DNA of 5,466 bases from Clostridiales bacterium (GTDB taxonomy: Bacteria > Bacillota > Clostridia > Lachnospirales > WRAX01): the NCBI GenBank assembly GCA_031277155.1, contig JAITMW010000120.1, positions 1 to 5,466 of the forward strand. Direction: 5' to 3'. The position numbers and the translations under genes were made by a program. Below are positions 1-5,359 of this stretch, piece after piece. Within the stretch, counting starts at the first letter, position 1; each line of letters begins with the position of its first letter. Under the pieces are notes generated by a model. It had not been told where the DNA came from. It was given only the letters and a program-made list of their open reading frames with translations, and searched no databases.

Positions 1-1
1 G

Positions 2-82
2 CCAAATTTGCCCGCTCAAGAAGTTGACCATGCCTTAATCGAAAGGATTACCACGGAAGTACTGAAAAAGCTAAAAAATTAA
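2..82 (+). CDS. 3' end of an upstream microcompartment gene with a C-terminal encapsulation-peptide-like helix (partial)
   Basis: Frame 2 is open from the window edge to a TAA at 80-82, giving 26 residues. They form a short polar/proline linker (PNLPAQEVDH) followed by ALIERITTEVLKKLKN. The second part has hydrophobic residues at i, i+3/4 spacing (L, I, I, V, L, L) with charged residues between, which is the signature of encapsulation peptides that target cargo to the inner face of a microcompartment shell. Such helices occur at either end of aldehyde dehydrogenases and other lumen enzymes, and at the C-terminus of some extended BMC-H proteins, so the parent protein cannot be identified. The next gene starts 26 nt downstream and is very likely in the same operon. 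That this is coding is well supported by context; the targeting role is inferred. Confidence 0.7.
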   Translation, partial: PNLPAQEVDHALIERITTEVLKKLKN

Positions 83-96
83 ATCATACATAATTT

Positions 97-103
97 AGGA
101 GGT
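97..103 (+). promoter_or_regulatory. Strong ribosome binding site of the BMC-H shell gene
   Basis: AGGAGGT, a near-perfect Shine-Dalgarno sequence, lies 5 nt before the ATG at 109. It is the strongest such site on the + strand of the window. The downstream genes start by overlap and have weak sites. This fits high expression of the major facet protein and lower, coupled translation of the rest. Confidence 0.8.
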
Positions 104-108
104 CTATT

Positions 109-411
109 ATGGATTCATTAAAAGCATTGGGAATGGTAGAAACAAAAGGTCTCGTAGGCGCTGTTGAAGCGGCGGACGCCATGGTTAAGGCGGCAAATGT
201 CAGCCTTATCGGAAAAACCCTTGTGGGCGGCGGGCTTGTTACAGTCATGGTCCGCGGCGATGTGGGCGCTGTAAAGGCCGCCACCGATGCGGGTGCCGCC
301 GCGGCAGGCAAGGTCGGAGAATTAATATCCGTGCATGTCATCCCGCGTCCTCATGGCGATGTTGAATTTATCCTGCCCACATTGGATGCAGGCGGAAAAG
401 CTAAGCAATGA
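109..411 (+). CDS. BMC-H hexameric shell protein (PduA/PduJ/EutM family)
   Basis: This 100-aa protein is one complete BMC domain (Pfam BMC, PF00936), the major facet tile of bacterial microcompartments. It forms hexamers whose central pore passes small metabolites. The family core is clear: ALGMVETKGLVGAVEAADAM at residues 6-25, KAAN at 27-30 with the edge lysine, VTVMVRGDVGAVKAATDAG at about 44-62, and the C-terminal VHVIPRPH with the edge arginine. The pore loop reads KTLVGGG (36-42), where PduA-like proteins usually have YEKIGSG, so the pore-lining Ser is Gly and the nearby Lys is replaced. The start is fixed by the AGGAGGT site. The stop overlaps the next start (ATGA). Its place just before the pduL-containing gene corresponds to pduJ in Salmonella, but PduA, PduJ and EutM cannot be separated by eye. 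Confidence 0.96.
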   Translation: MDSLKALGMVETKGLVGAVEAADAMVKAANVSLIGKTLVGGGLVTVMVRGDVGAVKAATDAGAAAAGKVGELISVHVIPRPHGDVEFILPTLDAGGKAKQ

Positions 412-1805
412 CATCCATTGCGGAAGCTGCCGGAGGAAAGCCCGAACATCTGACGCATCTATACGGCAGCGAGCTGGGTTTGGTCAGCAAAAGCCACCCG
501 CGCATCGAACTTAGGGGCAAATTGGATTCTTTGCAGGCCAAAATTATTGAAGTGCAGCTGATTGCGTGCAAAAACGGCAAGGATGAAATTGCCAAAGAGC
601 TTAACGAGCTTTTGGAATTTGCGCGGCGGATTCTTGCCTGCGAGGTCAAGGATGTCCCCTTTGAATTTGAGTTGCTAATCGGGCTGACGGCGGACGAATT
701 GCGGGCAAAATCCCACAATCCGCGCAAATATTTTGGAATAGGCCATATCATGCCCTCATATCATATGGGCGAGCTTGTGGCGGCCCTCAACACTTTGCGC
801 ACCTATGCCCGCGAGGTGGAGCTTTGCGCCGTCCGTGTTTTTGGAGAGCAAAAAACGGATATAATCCGCGCGTTAAACAGGCTAAGCAGCGCTGTTTATA
901 TAATTATTTGCCGTGTGGTGGCGGGGGATGTGAATGAAGTGAATGTGATTGACGAAAAGCAAGTCCGTGAAATTGTCGCCAAGGTGTTGGCGCGGGAAAA
1001 GGCCGAAGATGCCAAGCATTTGGTGCCCATTGAGGTTTCGGCCCGGCATGTGCATCTGTGCAAAGAGGATGTACAGCGGCTTTTTGGGGCGGACTATGAA
1101 TTGACGCCGGACAGGCCGCTTTCCCAGCCGGGCCAATATCTGTGCAAAGAGCGCGTAAAGCTGGTCGGCCCAAAATCGGAAATTGCGAATGTGGCCATAC
1201 TTGGCCCTGTGCGCAATAAAACCCAAGGGGAAATATCCGCCACAGACGCCCGTATTTTGGGAATATCCCCTCCCCTGCGCATGTCGGGCAACTTAAGCGG
1301 CGCCGCGGATATTTTGATTATGGCCGGAAGCCAATACGTGGAGGCTTGCCAAAGTGTGATAATCGCGCAAAGCCATATTCATATGAATGTGGCTGACGCA
1401 AAGCGCATTGGCGTATCTGACGGCCAATGTGTGAAGGTGTCGCTTAACGGGCCAAGGCCGATTACCTTCGAGCGGGTGGCCGTTCGGGTAAGCGACGATT
1501 TCGTCTATAGTATGCACATCGACTTTGACGAAGCAAACGCCGCTCTTTTTACCGAGGGTATGCAAGGCGAAATTATCTCCGTGTGCCATGGCGCGCCGGT
1601 GCCAATGCCTTTGTCACCTCAAAATAAAGACGTACAGACGCAGGACAGCCAGATGTTTGACAGTCAGGAAAAGATAATCACCGAAGCCATTGCGAAAGAC
1701 ATATGCAAAAGCGGCAAAAGGCATTTTTCCTTCCCCAAGGGGACGATAATCACCCCATTGGCAAAGGATGTGTTTAATTCTGTAAAAGCGGGGTATGGCC
1801 AATGA
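408..1805 (+). CDS. eutT-pduL: Fusion protein: EutT-type cobalamin adenosyltransferase + PduL phosphotransacylase + C-terminal EutT/EutQ-N-like module
   Basis: This is a 465-aa multidomain protein. Residues ~11-170 match the EutT ATP:cob(I)alamin adenosyltransferase core: LTHL (15-18), VSKSHPR (26-32), R36/D40 in RGKLDS, IGLTADEL, KSHNPRKY, and the family block ALNRLSSAVY (155-164). This domain transfers adenosyl from ATP to reduced cobalamin. The EutT N-terminus with its CCxxC metal site is absent. Residues ~180-198 (DEKQVREIVAKVLAREKA) form an amphipathic helix like the PduL N-terminal encapsulation peptide. Residues ~205-400 are PduL, which interconverts acyl-CoA and acyl-phosphate. Its expected zinc ligands are present: H214/H216 (HVHL), E275, H323/H325 (HIHM) and H370 (MHIDFDEANA), plus R269. 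After a Q/D-rich linker (402-417), residues 418-460 (IITEAIAKD...GTIITPLAKD) resemble the N-terminal module of EutT and EutQ. The start overlaps the upstream stop (ATGA) and has no strong ribosome site, suggesting translational coupling. Confidence 0.9.
   Translation: MTSIAEAAGGKPEHLTHLYGSELGLVSKSHPRIELRGKLDSLQAKIIEVQLIACKNGKDEIAKELNELLEFARRILACEVKDVPFEFELLIGLTADELRAKSHNPRKYFGIGHIMPSYHMGELVAALNTLRTYAREVELCAVRVFGEQKTDIIRALNRLSSAVYIIICRVVAGDVNEVNVIDEKQVREIVAKVLAREKAEDAKHLVPIEVSARHVHLCKEDVQRLFGADYELTPDRPLSQPGQYLCKERVKLVGPKSEIANVAILGPVRNKTQGEISATDARILGISPPLRMSGNLSGAADILIMAGSQYVEACQSVIIAQSHIHMNVADAKRIGVSDGQCVKVSLNGPRPITFERVAVRVSDDFVYSMHIDFDEANAALFTEGMQGEIISVCHGAPVPMPLSPQNKDVQTQDSQMFDSQEKIITEAIAKDICKSGKRHFSFPKGTIITPLAKDVFNSVKAGYGQ
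945..1001 (+). other. Internal encapsulation-peptide-like helix between the EutT and PduL domains
   Basis: Codons 180-198 of the fusion encode VIDEKQVREIVAKVLAREK, with I/V/L on one helix face (V186, I189, V190, V193, L194) and charges on the other. The segment directly precedes the PduL catalytic domain, where stand-alone PduL proteins carry their N-terminal targeting helix. Here it is internal and doubles as an interdomain linker. The helix pattern is seen in the sequence; shell targeting is inferred. Confidence 0.55.
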
Positions 1806-2083
1806 TAATCGGCAAGGTAATTGGAAATGTTTGGGCCACCAAAAAGGAAGACAGCCTAAGCGGCTTAAAGCTGATGATAGTGCGGCGGGAAAATTTTTGT
1901 GACAGGCAGGACTCCCCTTTTGTCGCGGTTGATGTTGTGGGCGCCGGCATTGGAGAGCAGGTGCTTATCACACGGGGCAGCTCTGCCCACAAGGCGCTGG
2001 GACGCACCGACATACCCATCGATGCTGTAATTGTCGGGATAATTGATTCCCTGGAGATAGAGCATGATAGAAAAGATATTTGA
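1802..2083 (+). CDS. pduN: BMC-P pentameric vertex protein (PduN/EutN/CcmL family)
   Basis: This 93-aa protein of the EutN/CcmL family (PF03319) forms pentamers that cap the vertices of the polyhedral shell. Diagnostic blocks are the N-terminal MIIGKVIGNVWATKK, KLMIVRR (23-29), VAVDVVGAGIGEQVLI (41-56), RGSSA (58-62) and the closing PIDAVIVGIIDSLEI (72-86). The KLMIVRR and VDVVGAGIGE wording is closer to Salmonella PduN than to EutN, and its position after pduL and before pduS agrees, so pduN is preferred; eutN is the alternative family name. Length is normal for the family (about 90-100 aa). The ATG overlaps the upstream TGA by 4 nt. The last 20 nt overlap the start of the PduS gene, in whose frame it contributes the ribosome binding site. 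Confidence 0.93.
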   Translation: MIIGKVIGNVWATKKEDSLSGLKLMIVRRENFCDRQDSPFVAVDVVGAGIGEQVLITRGSSAHKALGRTDIPIDAVIVGIIDSLEIEHDRKDI

Positions 2084-3407
2084 AGCAGGGGTTGTGGGCT
2101 GCGGCGGGGCCGGTTTTCCCACCCACGTAAAGTTGGATACCAGCGCCGATTTGCTGATTATAAACGGTGCGGAATGTGAGCCTGTGCTGAAAACCGACCG
2201 CTATCTTATGCTTAACCGCCCGACCGACCTCCTTTGCGCCATTGAAGCCGCCGCCGCGCATCTTGGGGTAAAACGGGCGGTAATTGCCTTGAAAAAAACC
2301 TATCTTGAAGAAATTGCGGCTCTGGAGGCGGCGATAAAATCAAGCGGCTCGATTACAGAGCTTTTCCTGCTGGACAATTTTTATCCCGCAGGGGATGAGC
2401 ATATTGTCTGCTACGAGGTGTCCGGGGCGGTGGTTCCGCCGGGCGGCATCCCGCGGGATATCGGCATTGTCGTCTCCAATGTGGGCACCATGATTTGCGT
2501 CAGCGATGCACTGAAGGGGCGCGGCTTCACCCATAAATATGTGACGGTTGCCGGACATGTGCCGCAGCCGATTGTTGCGCATGTGCCGATTGGTACATCT
2601 GTTGCCGAATGTATTGATTCGGCGGGCGGCGCCATGGATGCGGATTATTCCGTCGTTGTGGGCGGGCCGCTGATGGGCGCGGTGATAAGCCGCGAACAGG
2701 CACAAACGGAGCCGGTGACAAAAACAACCTCCGGTATTATTGTATTGGAAAAAGGCGCCTATTTACAGAATATATCCCAAACCGGCATTGCCCATATGCT
2801 GAATCGGGCGCGTGCCGCTTGCGTTCAATGCAGTTTTTGTACACAGTTGTGCCCCCGCCATTTGCTGGGGCATCCCCTTAAGCCGCACCGAATTATGCGC
2901 AAAATAGCCTATAGCGGCCTGACGCCGGAGATTTTGGATGACGAGGATGTAAAGCAGGCCTTAATCTGCTGCGGATGCGGCGTTTGCACGCAATTCGCGT
3001 GTCCTATGCAGCTTCAGCCCGACAAAATCAATTATATCATAAAAAAAGAGTATGCCAAAGCCGATATTCGCTACGACAGCAAAAAAGAGGGCTGCACGGC
3101 GCTGCCCCAGCGCGATTACCGAAAGGTGCCCTCCAAGCGGATTGCGGCGCGGGTGGGCGTCTTGCCTTATTATGACCAAGAAATGGGTAAGCCGGTGGAA
3201 TATACCCCGAAAAAGATTACCGTGCCGCTAAGACAGCATATTGGCGCGGCATCCCGGCCTGTTGTCACAATCGGCGAGGATGTATTTCAGGGGCAGCTAA
3301 TCGCAAAATGCCCCGAGGGGCAGCTTGGCGCCAATATCCATGCCGGCATCGGCGGATATGTCTCCGCAATAAAAAACGGCAAAATTTTCATAGAAAGGCG
3401 GCAGTAA
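2064..3407 (+). CDS. pduS: PduS-type cobalamin reductase (RnfC/NuoF-like flavin and two [4Fe-4S] protein)
   Basis: This 447-aa protein matches the length of PduS (about 450). PduS is the flavoprotein that reduces cob(III)/cob(II)alamin so that an adenosyltransferase can rebuild AdoCbl in the microcompartment. An RnfC/NuoF-type nucleotide/FMN domain occupies residues ~1-230: AGVVGCGGAGFPTHVK (8-23) is the glycine-rich loop, and NGAECEP (34-40) and VGGPLMG (199-205) are family blocks. Two ferredoxin-like motifs follow: C253-x2-C256-x2-C259-x3-C263-P, and C302-x2-C305-x2-C308-x4-C313-P, both complete. The C-terminus (~385-447) is a barrel-sandwich/RnfC-like end with IHAGIGGYVSAIKNGK. No membrane segment is visible, so it is a soluble lumen or shell-associated protein. 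A GGAG site at 2053-2056 supports the ATG at 2064. The next gene, pduT, encodes its likely shell partner. RnfC-like proteins of glycyl-radical microcompartments are close relatives, but the EutT domain next door favours the cobalamin role. Confidence 0.92.
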   Translation: MIEKIFEAGVVGCGGAGFPTHVKLDTSADLLIINGAECEPVLKTDRYLMLNRPTDLLCAIEAAAAHLGVKRAVIALKKTYLEEIAALEAAIKSSGSITELFLLDNFYPAGDEHIVCYEVSGAVVPPGGIPRDIGIVVSNVGTMICVSDALKGRGFTHKYVTVAGHVPQPIVAHVPIGTSVAECIDSAGGAMDADYSVVVGGPLMGAVISREQAQTEPVTKTTSGIIVLEKGAYLQNISQTGIAHMLNRARAACVQCSFCTQLCPRHLLGHPLKPHRIMRKIAYSGLTPEILDDEDVKQALICCGCGVCTQFACPMQLQPDKINYIIKKEYAKADIRYDSKKEGCTALPQRDYRKVPSKRIAARVGVLPYYDQEMGKPVEYTPKKITVPLRQHIGAASRPVVTIGEDVFQGQLIAKCPEGQLGANIHAGIGGYVSAIKNGKIFIERRQ

Positions 3408-3408
3408 C

Positions 3409-3957
3409 ATGAGCAACACAATCGGTTTTTTGGAATTAAACAGCGTCGCAAGGGGAATCTATGCGGCGGACGCCATGCTTAAAGCCGCCGACGTGAAATT
3501 GCTGCGGGCAAGCGCCAATTGCCCCGGCAAATACAATATCCTGATTTCCGGCGAAGTTGCGGCGGTAAATGCCGCGGTGGAAGTCGGCGCGCAAATTGGC
3601 GGCCCAAATGTTATCGAGCAATTGGTCATCCCGCGCCTGCATCCGCAGGTAATCCACGCAATGGGCGGCACCACCATGCCCGATAAATTGGACGCCGTGG
3701 GCGTTTTGGAATGTTTCAGCATAACTTCGTCGATACTTGCCGCAGACAGCGCGGTAAAGGCCACCGATGTAACCCTTATTGACGTCCGCCTCGGCACCGG
3801 GCTTGGGGGCAAATCCTTTTTGGTTATGACAGGGGATACCGCGGCCGTTTCTGAGGCTGTCGAGCGCGCCGCCGCCGTTGTGGCAAAAAGCGGTATGCTG
3901 CTGGAAACAGCAATCATCCCCAATCCCAGAAAAGAAATATTTGAGGCCCTATTATGA
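3409..3957 (+). CDS. pduT: PduT-type BMC-T trimeric shell protein with pore [4Fe-4S] cysteine
   Basis: This 182-aa protein has two tandem BMC domains (about residues 4-90 and 96-180), so three copies make a pseudohexamer. Wording is that of PduT: IGFLELNSVARGIYAADAML at the start, NCPGKY at 37-42, VIPRLHP in the linker strand, AVGVLECFSI opening domain 2, and AIIPNPRKE near the end. Cys38 stands at the same position as the cysteine that, from the three subunits, binds a [4Fe-4S] cluster in the pore of Salmonella PduT. In that system PduT binds PduS and is proposed to move electrons across the shell. The gene starts one nucleotide after the pduS stop, which fits a PduS/PduT pair made together. 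Domain 2 has the usual glycine-rich loop (GTGLGGKSF) and no pore cysteine. Confidence 0.94.
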   Translation: MSNTIGFLELNSVARGIYAADAMLKAADVKLLRASANCPGKYNILISGEVAAVNAAVEVGAQIGGPNVIEQLVIPRLHPQVIHAMGGTTMPDKLDAVGVLECFSITSSILAADSAVKATDVTLIDVRLGTGLGGKSFLVMTGDTAAVSEAVERAAAVVAKSGMLLETAIIPNPRKEIFEALL

Positions 3958-4316
3958 TTGATAATTCAAGCAATTCCGACAAGCGGCGGATGGTGCAGGA
4001 GTATGTGCCGGGCAAGCAAGTTACCCTTGCGCATCTGATTGCCAATCCCGACCCGGATTTATACGCCAAATTCGGCGTTGTTGACATGGATAAAAGCGCC
4101 GTGGGCATCCTCACGATAACGCCCAGCGAAGGCGCGTTTATTGCCGCGGATGTCGCAACAAAAGCGGCAAATGTAAAAATCGTATTTGTGGACCGCTTCA
4201 GCGGCGCGGTGGTTATCTCCGGAGATGTTTCCAGCGTGGACACCGCCCTTAGGGCCGTGGTGGAGACTTTAGAGCGCCTGTTGCAATTTTCCCCGGCGCC
4301 GGTTACGCGCACATGA
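3954..4316 (+). CDS. pduU: PduU/EutS-type circularly permuted BMC-H shell protein
   Basis: This 120-aa protein has the hallmark N-terminal block RRMVQEYVPGKQVTLAHLIANP (residues 11-32), in which the VPGKQVTL strand forms a six-stranded beta-barrel capping the hexamer pore. It is followed by GILTITPSEGAFIAADVATK, DRFSGAVVISGDVSSVDTAL and a C-terminal TRT. The BMC fold is circularly permuted in this family, giving a pore that differs from PduA-like tiles. GILTITPSE and the TRT ending agree better with PduU than with EutS (which ends TKS in enteric bacteria). The first ~10 residues (MIDNSSNSDK) are a short polar extension. The start overlaps the pduT stop (ATGA) and the stop overlaps the pduV start (ATGA), indicating one transcript with coupled translation. 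Confidence 0.93.
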   Translation: MIDNSSNSDKRRMVQEYVPGKQVTLAHLIANPDPDLYAKFGVVDMDKSAVGILTITPSEGAFIAADVATKAANVKIVFVDRFSGAVVISGDVSSVDTALRAVVETLERLLQFSPAPVTRT

Positions 4317-4756
4317 AAAAAATTATTCTGATTGGGCCGGTATCAAGCGGCAAAAGCACCCTTTGCCGGGCCCTTAACAATATCAACGGCGGCACATCCG
4401 CCAAAAAAACTCAATCCATAGAAATTTTGGGAAGCGTAATTGACACGCCGGGGGAATACCTGGGAAACCGTATGCTTTACAGGGCCTTGGCCGTCACCGC
4501 GTTGCAGGCGGACTTTGTGCTGCTTCTTCAAGATTGCACTCATGGCATATCCCTCTATCCCGCGCTTTTTTCCGATATGTTTCCCGCAAAAACGGTGCTG
4601 GGCGTTGTCAGCAAAATTGACGCCGCCGCGGACGAAAAGCAAATTCATGATGCCCGGCAAAAGCTTCTGGAGGCCGGGGCCGTCAAGGTGTTTAATGTAA
4701 GCGCCCTCTCCGGTGAAGGCGTAGAGGATTTACGAAAATACGTCAGCGGCAATTAA
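4313..4756 (+). CDS. pduV: PduV/EutP-type small P-loop GTPase-like protein
   Basis: This 147-aa single-domain protein has a complete Ras-like P-loop set: G1 GPVSSGKST (8-16), KTQ (32-34) in the switch I region typical of EutP/PduV, G3 DTPGEY (44-49), G4 SKID (100-103) in place of NKxD, and G5 SAL (130-132). No membrane segment or long extension is seen. In Salmonella, PduV associates with the outside of the shell through its N-terminus and PduU and has been linked to microcompartment movement. Salmonella EutP has been reported to have acetate kinase activity, so an acyl-phosphate-related role next to PduL is possible but unproven here. It directly follows pduU, as in the pdu operon, and is the last gene of the unit. 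A hairpin follows 44 nt after the stop. Confidence 0.92.
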   Translation: MKKIILIGPVSSGKSTLCRALNNINGGTSAKKTQSIEILGSVIDTPGEYLGNRMLYRALAVTALQADFVLLLQDCTHGISLYPALFSDMFPAKTVLGVVSKIDAAADEKQIHDARQKLLEAGAVKVFNVSALSGEGVEDLRKYVSGN

Positions 4757-4799
4757 ACCAAAGGCGCAAAAAGTCATTCTGCTTAAAAACAACAAAGCC

Positions 4800-4839
4800 C
4801 CACGCGAAACAACCAACACCTAAAGGGTGTTTCGCGTGG
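4800..4839. terminator. Convergent, probably bidirectional intrinsic terminator
   Basis: A perfect 12-bp inverted repeat, CCACGCGAAACA (4800-4811) with TGTTTCGCGTGG (4828-4839), can extend by two C-G pairs past one mismatch to leave a 10-nt loop. It lies between the ends of pduV (4756) and the opposing regulator gene (4875). On the minus strand the stem is followed at once by a U-rich tract (GGGGCTTTGTTGTTTTT), a good terminator for the regulator. On the + strand the nearest T-run (4852-4856) is 12 nt beyond the stem, so termination of the operon is less certain. An outer stem, GCTTAAAAA (4781-4789) with TTTTTAAGC (4852-4860), plus GTCAT/ATGAC (4773-4777/4867-4871), encloses it. Confidence 0.75.
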
Positions 4840-4874
4840 AAGCTGAAGCGATTTTTAAGCTGAATTATGACAGA

Positions 4875-5297
4875 CTAGGCATCAGCTTTTTGATTTCGTT
4901 CGCAAAACATTTTGAAGTCTTTTGTAATTCTGATTAAATAGTCCAGCTCATTTACGTCAAAGGTGCTTATCATTCCCCACAGCATTTTTTGCTTTTGCGA
5001 TAATTTCGGCTCGACGGCTGTTGTTTTAGATTTGGATGGGGACGAGGGGGATTTGCGAGATAGCATATTGTCGATGCTTTCGCCGAAGAAGTCGCAAATT
5101 TTTAGGAAAGTGTCAAAGCTGGGGGCTCTTTCGCCCCTTTCAATCATTCCCACATAGGCCGGCGACAGGTCCAAAAACTTTCCCATTTCGTTTGTTGTTA
5201 TGCCCATGTTTTTGCGGGTCGCCCTCATGTTTTTTCCGAACATACGGCATTTTTCGGTCATGTGGTTATTTGAATCATTTGTTTTAGTGTTTTCCAT
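4875..5297 (-). CDS. XRE-family helix-turn-helix transcriptional regulator
   Basis: This 140-aa protein has a Cro/C1-type HTH domain at about residues 18-78. GKNMRATRKNMGITTNEMGKF is helix 1-2, LSPAYVGMIERGERAPS (44-60) holds the recognition helix and the family's IERGER turn, and FDTFLKICDFFGESIDNML closes the five-helix bundle. A Ser/Lys/Pro-rich linker (about 80-98) leads to a C-terminal predicted helical segment (100-135) that I do not recognise; it may serve dimerisation. The ATG at 5297 has a GGGAGGT site 9-10 nt upstream. An inner ATG at codon 13 has none, so the longer form is chosen. The gene is convergent to the operon and visibly more AT-rich, so it need not regulate it. A palindrome in its upstream region suggests autoregulation. 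No ligand-binding domain is visible. Confidence 0.92.
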   Translation of the reverse strand: MENTKTNDSNNHMTEKCRMFGKNMRATRKNMGITTNEMGKFLDLSPAYVGMIERGERAPSFDTFLKICDFFGESIDNMLSRKSPSSPSKSKTTAVEPKLSQKQKMLWGMISTFDVNELDYLIRITKDFKMFCERNQKADA

Positions 5298-5306
5298 GAT
5301 TTTATT

Positions 5307-5313
5307 ACCTCCC
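5307..5313 (-). promoter_or_regulatory. Ribosome binding site of the XRE regulator
   Basis: On the minus strand GGGAGGT precedes the ATG at 5297 by about 9 nt. It decides for the 140-aa start over the internal ATG at codon 13. Confidence 0.75.
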
Positions 5314-5326
5314 TTTTTATTTAGTC

Positions 5327-5338
5327 GTATAGCAATAC
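5327..5338. promoter_or_regulatory. Candidate operator palindrome upstream of the XRE gene
   Basis: GTATAGCAATAC is a 12-bp palindrome with 10 of 12 positions symmetric (GTAT-n-GC-n-ATAC). It lies 30 nt upstream of the start codon, just ahead of the ribosome site, and is of the size bound by XRE/Cro-type dimers. The minus strand TATACG inside it could be a -10 box, but I find no convincing -35 at the proper distance. The assignment rests only on symmetry and position. Confidence 0.3.
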
Positions 5339-5359
5339 AACGGCTCCAAATGGCCTGTC

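Noticed and set aside
83..108. Promoter or cobalamin riboswitch before the BMC-H gene
   Set aside because: The gap is only 26 nt after the upstream stop and is filled by the ribosome binding site. The operon's control region must lie upstream of the window.
2340..2705. 121-codon open frame on the minus strand in pduS
   Set aside because: Antisense to the conserved FMN domain region, His/Arg/Ala-rich, with no recognisable motif.
2064..3407. PduS as a membrane Rnf-complex subunit (RnfC)
   Set aside because: No other rnf genes are present, the length matches PduS rather than longer RnfC proteins, and all neighbours are microcompartment genes.
3459..3923. 154-codon open frame on the minus strand within pduT
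   Set aside because: It lies fully opposite a clear PduT coding sequence, its protein is Ala/Thr/Ser-rich mirror composition, and it has no domain. It is a shadow of GC-rich coding DNA.
3914..4312. 132-codon open frame on the minus strand opposite pduU
   Set aside because: It overlaps a strongly conserved shell protein over its full length, with no family features or ribosome site.
4757..4874. Small gene between pduV and the XRE gene
   Set aside because: The region is taken up by the nested inverted repeat and I see no start with a ribosome site leading to a plausible frame.
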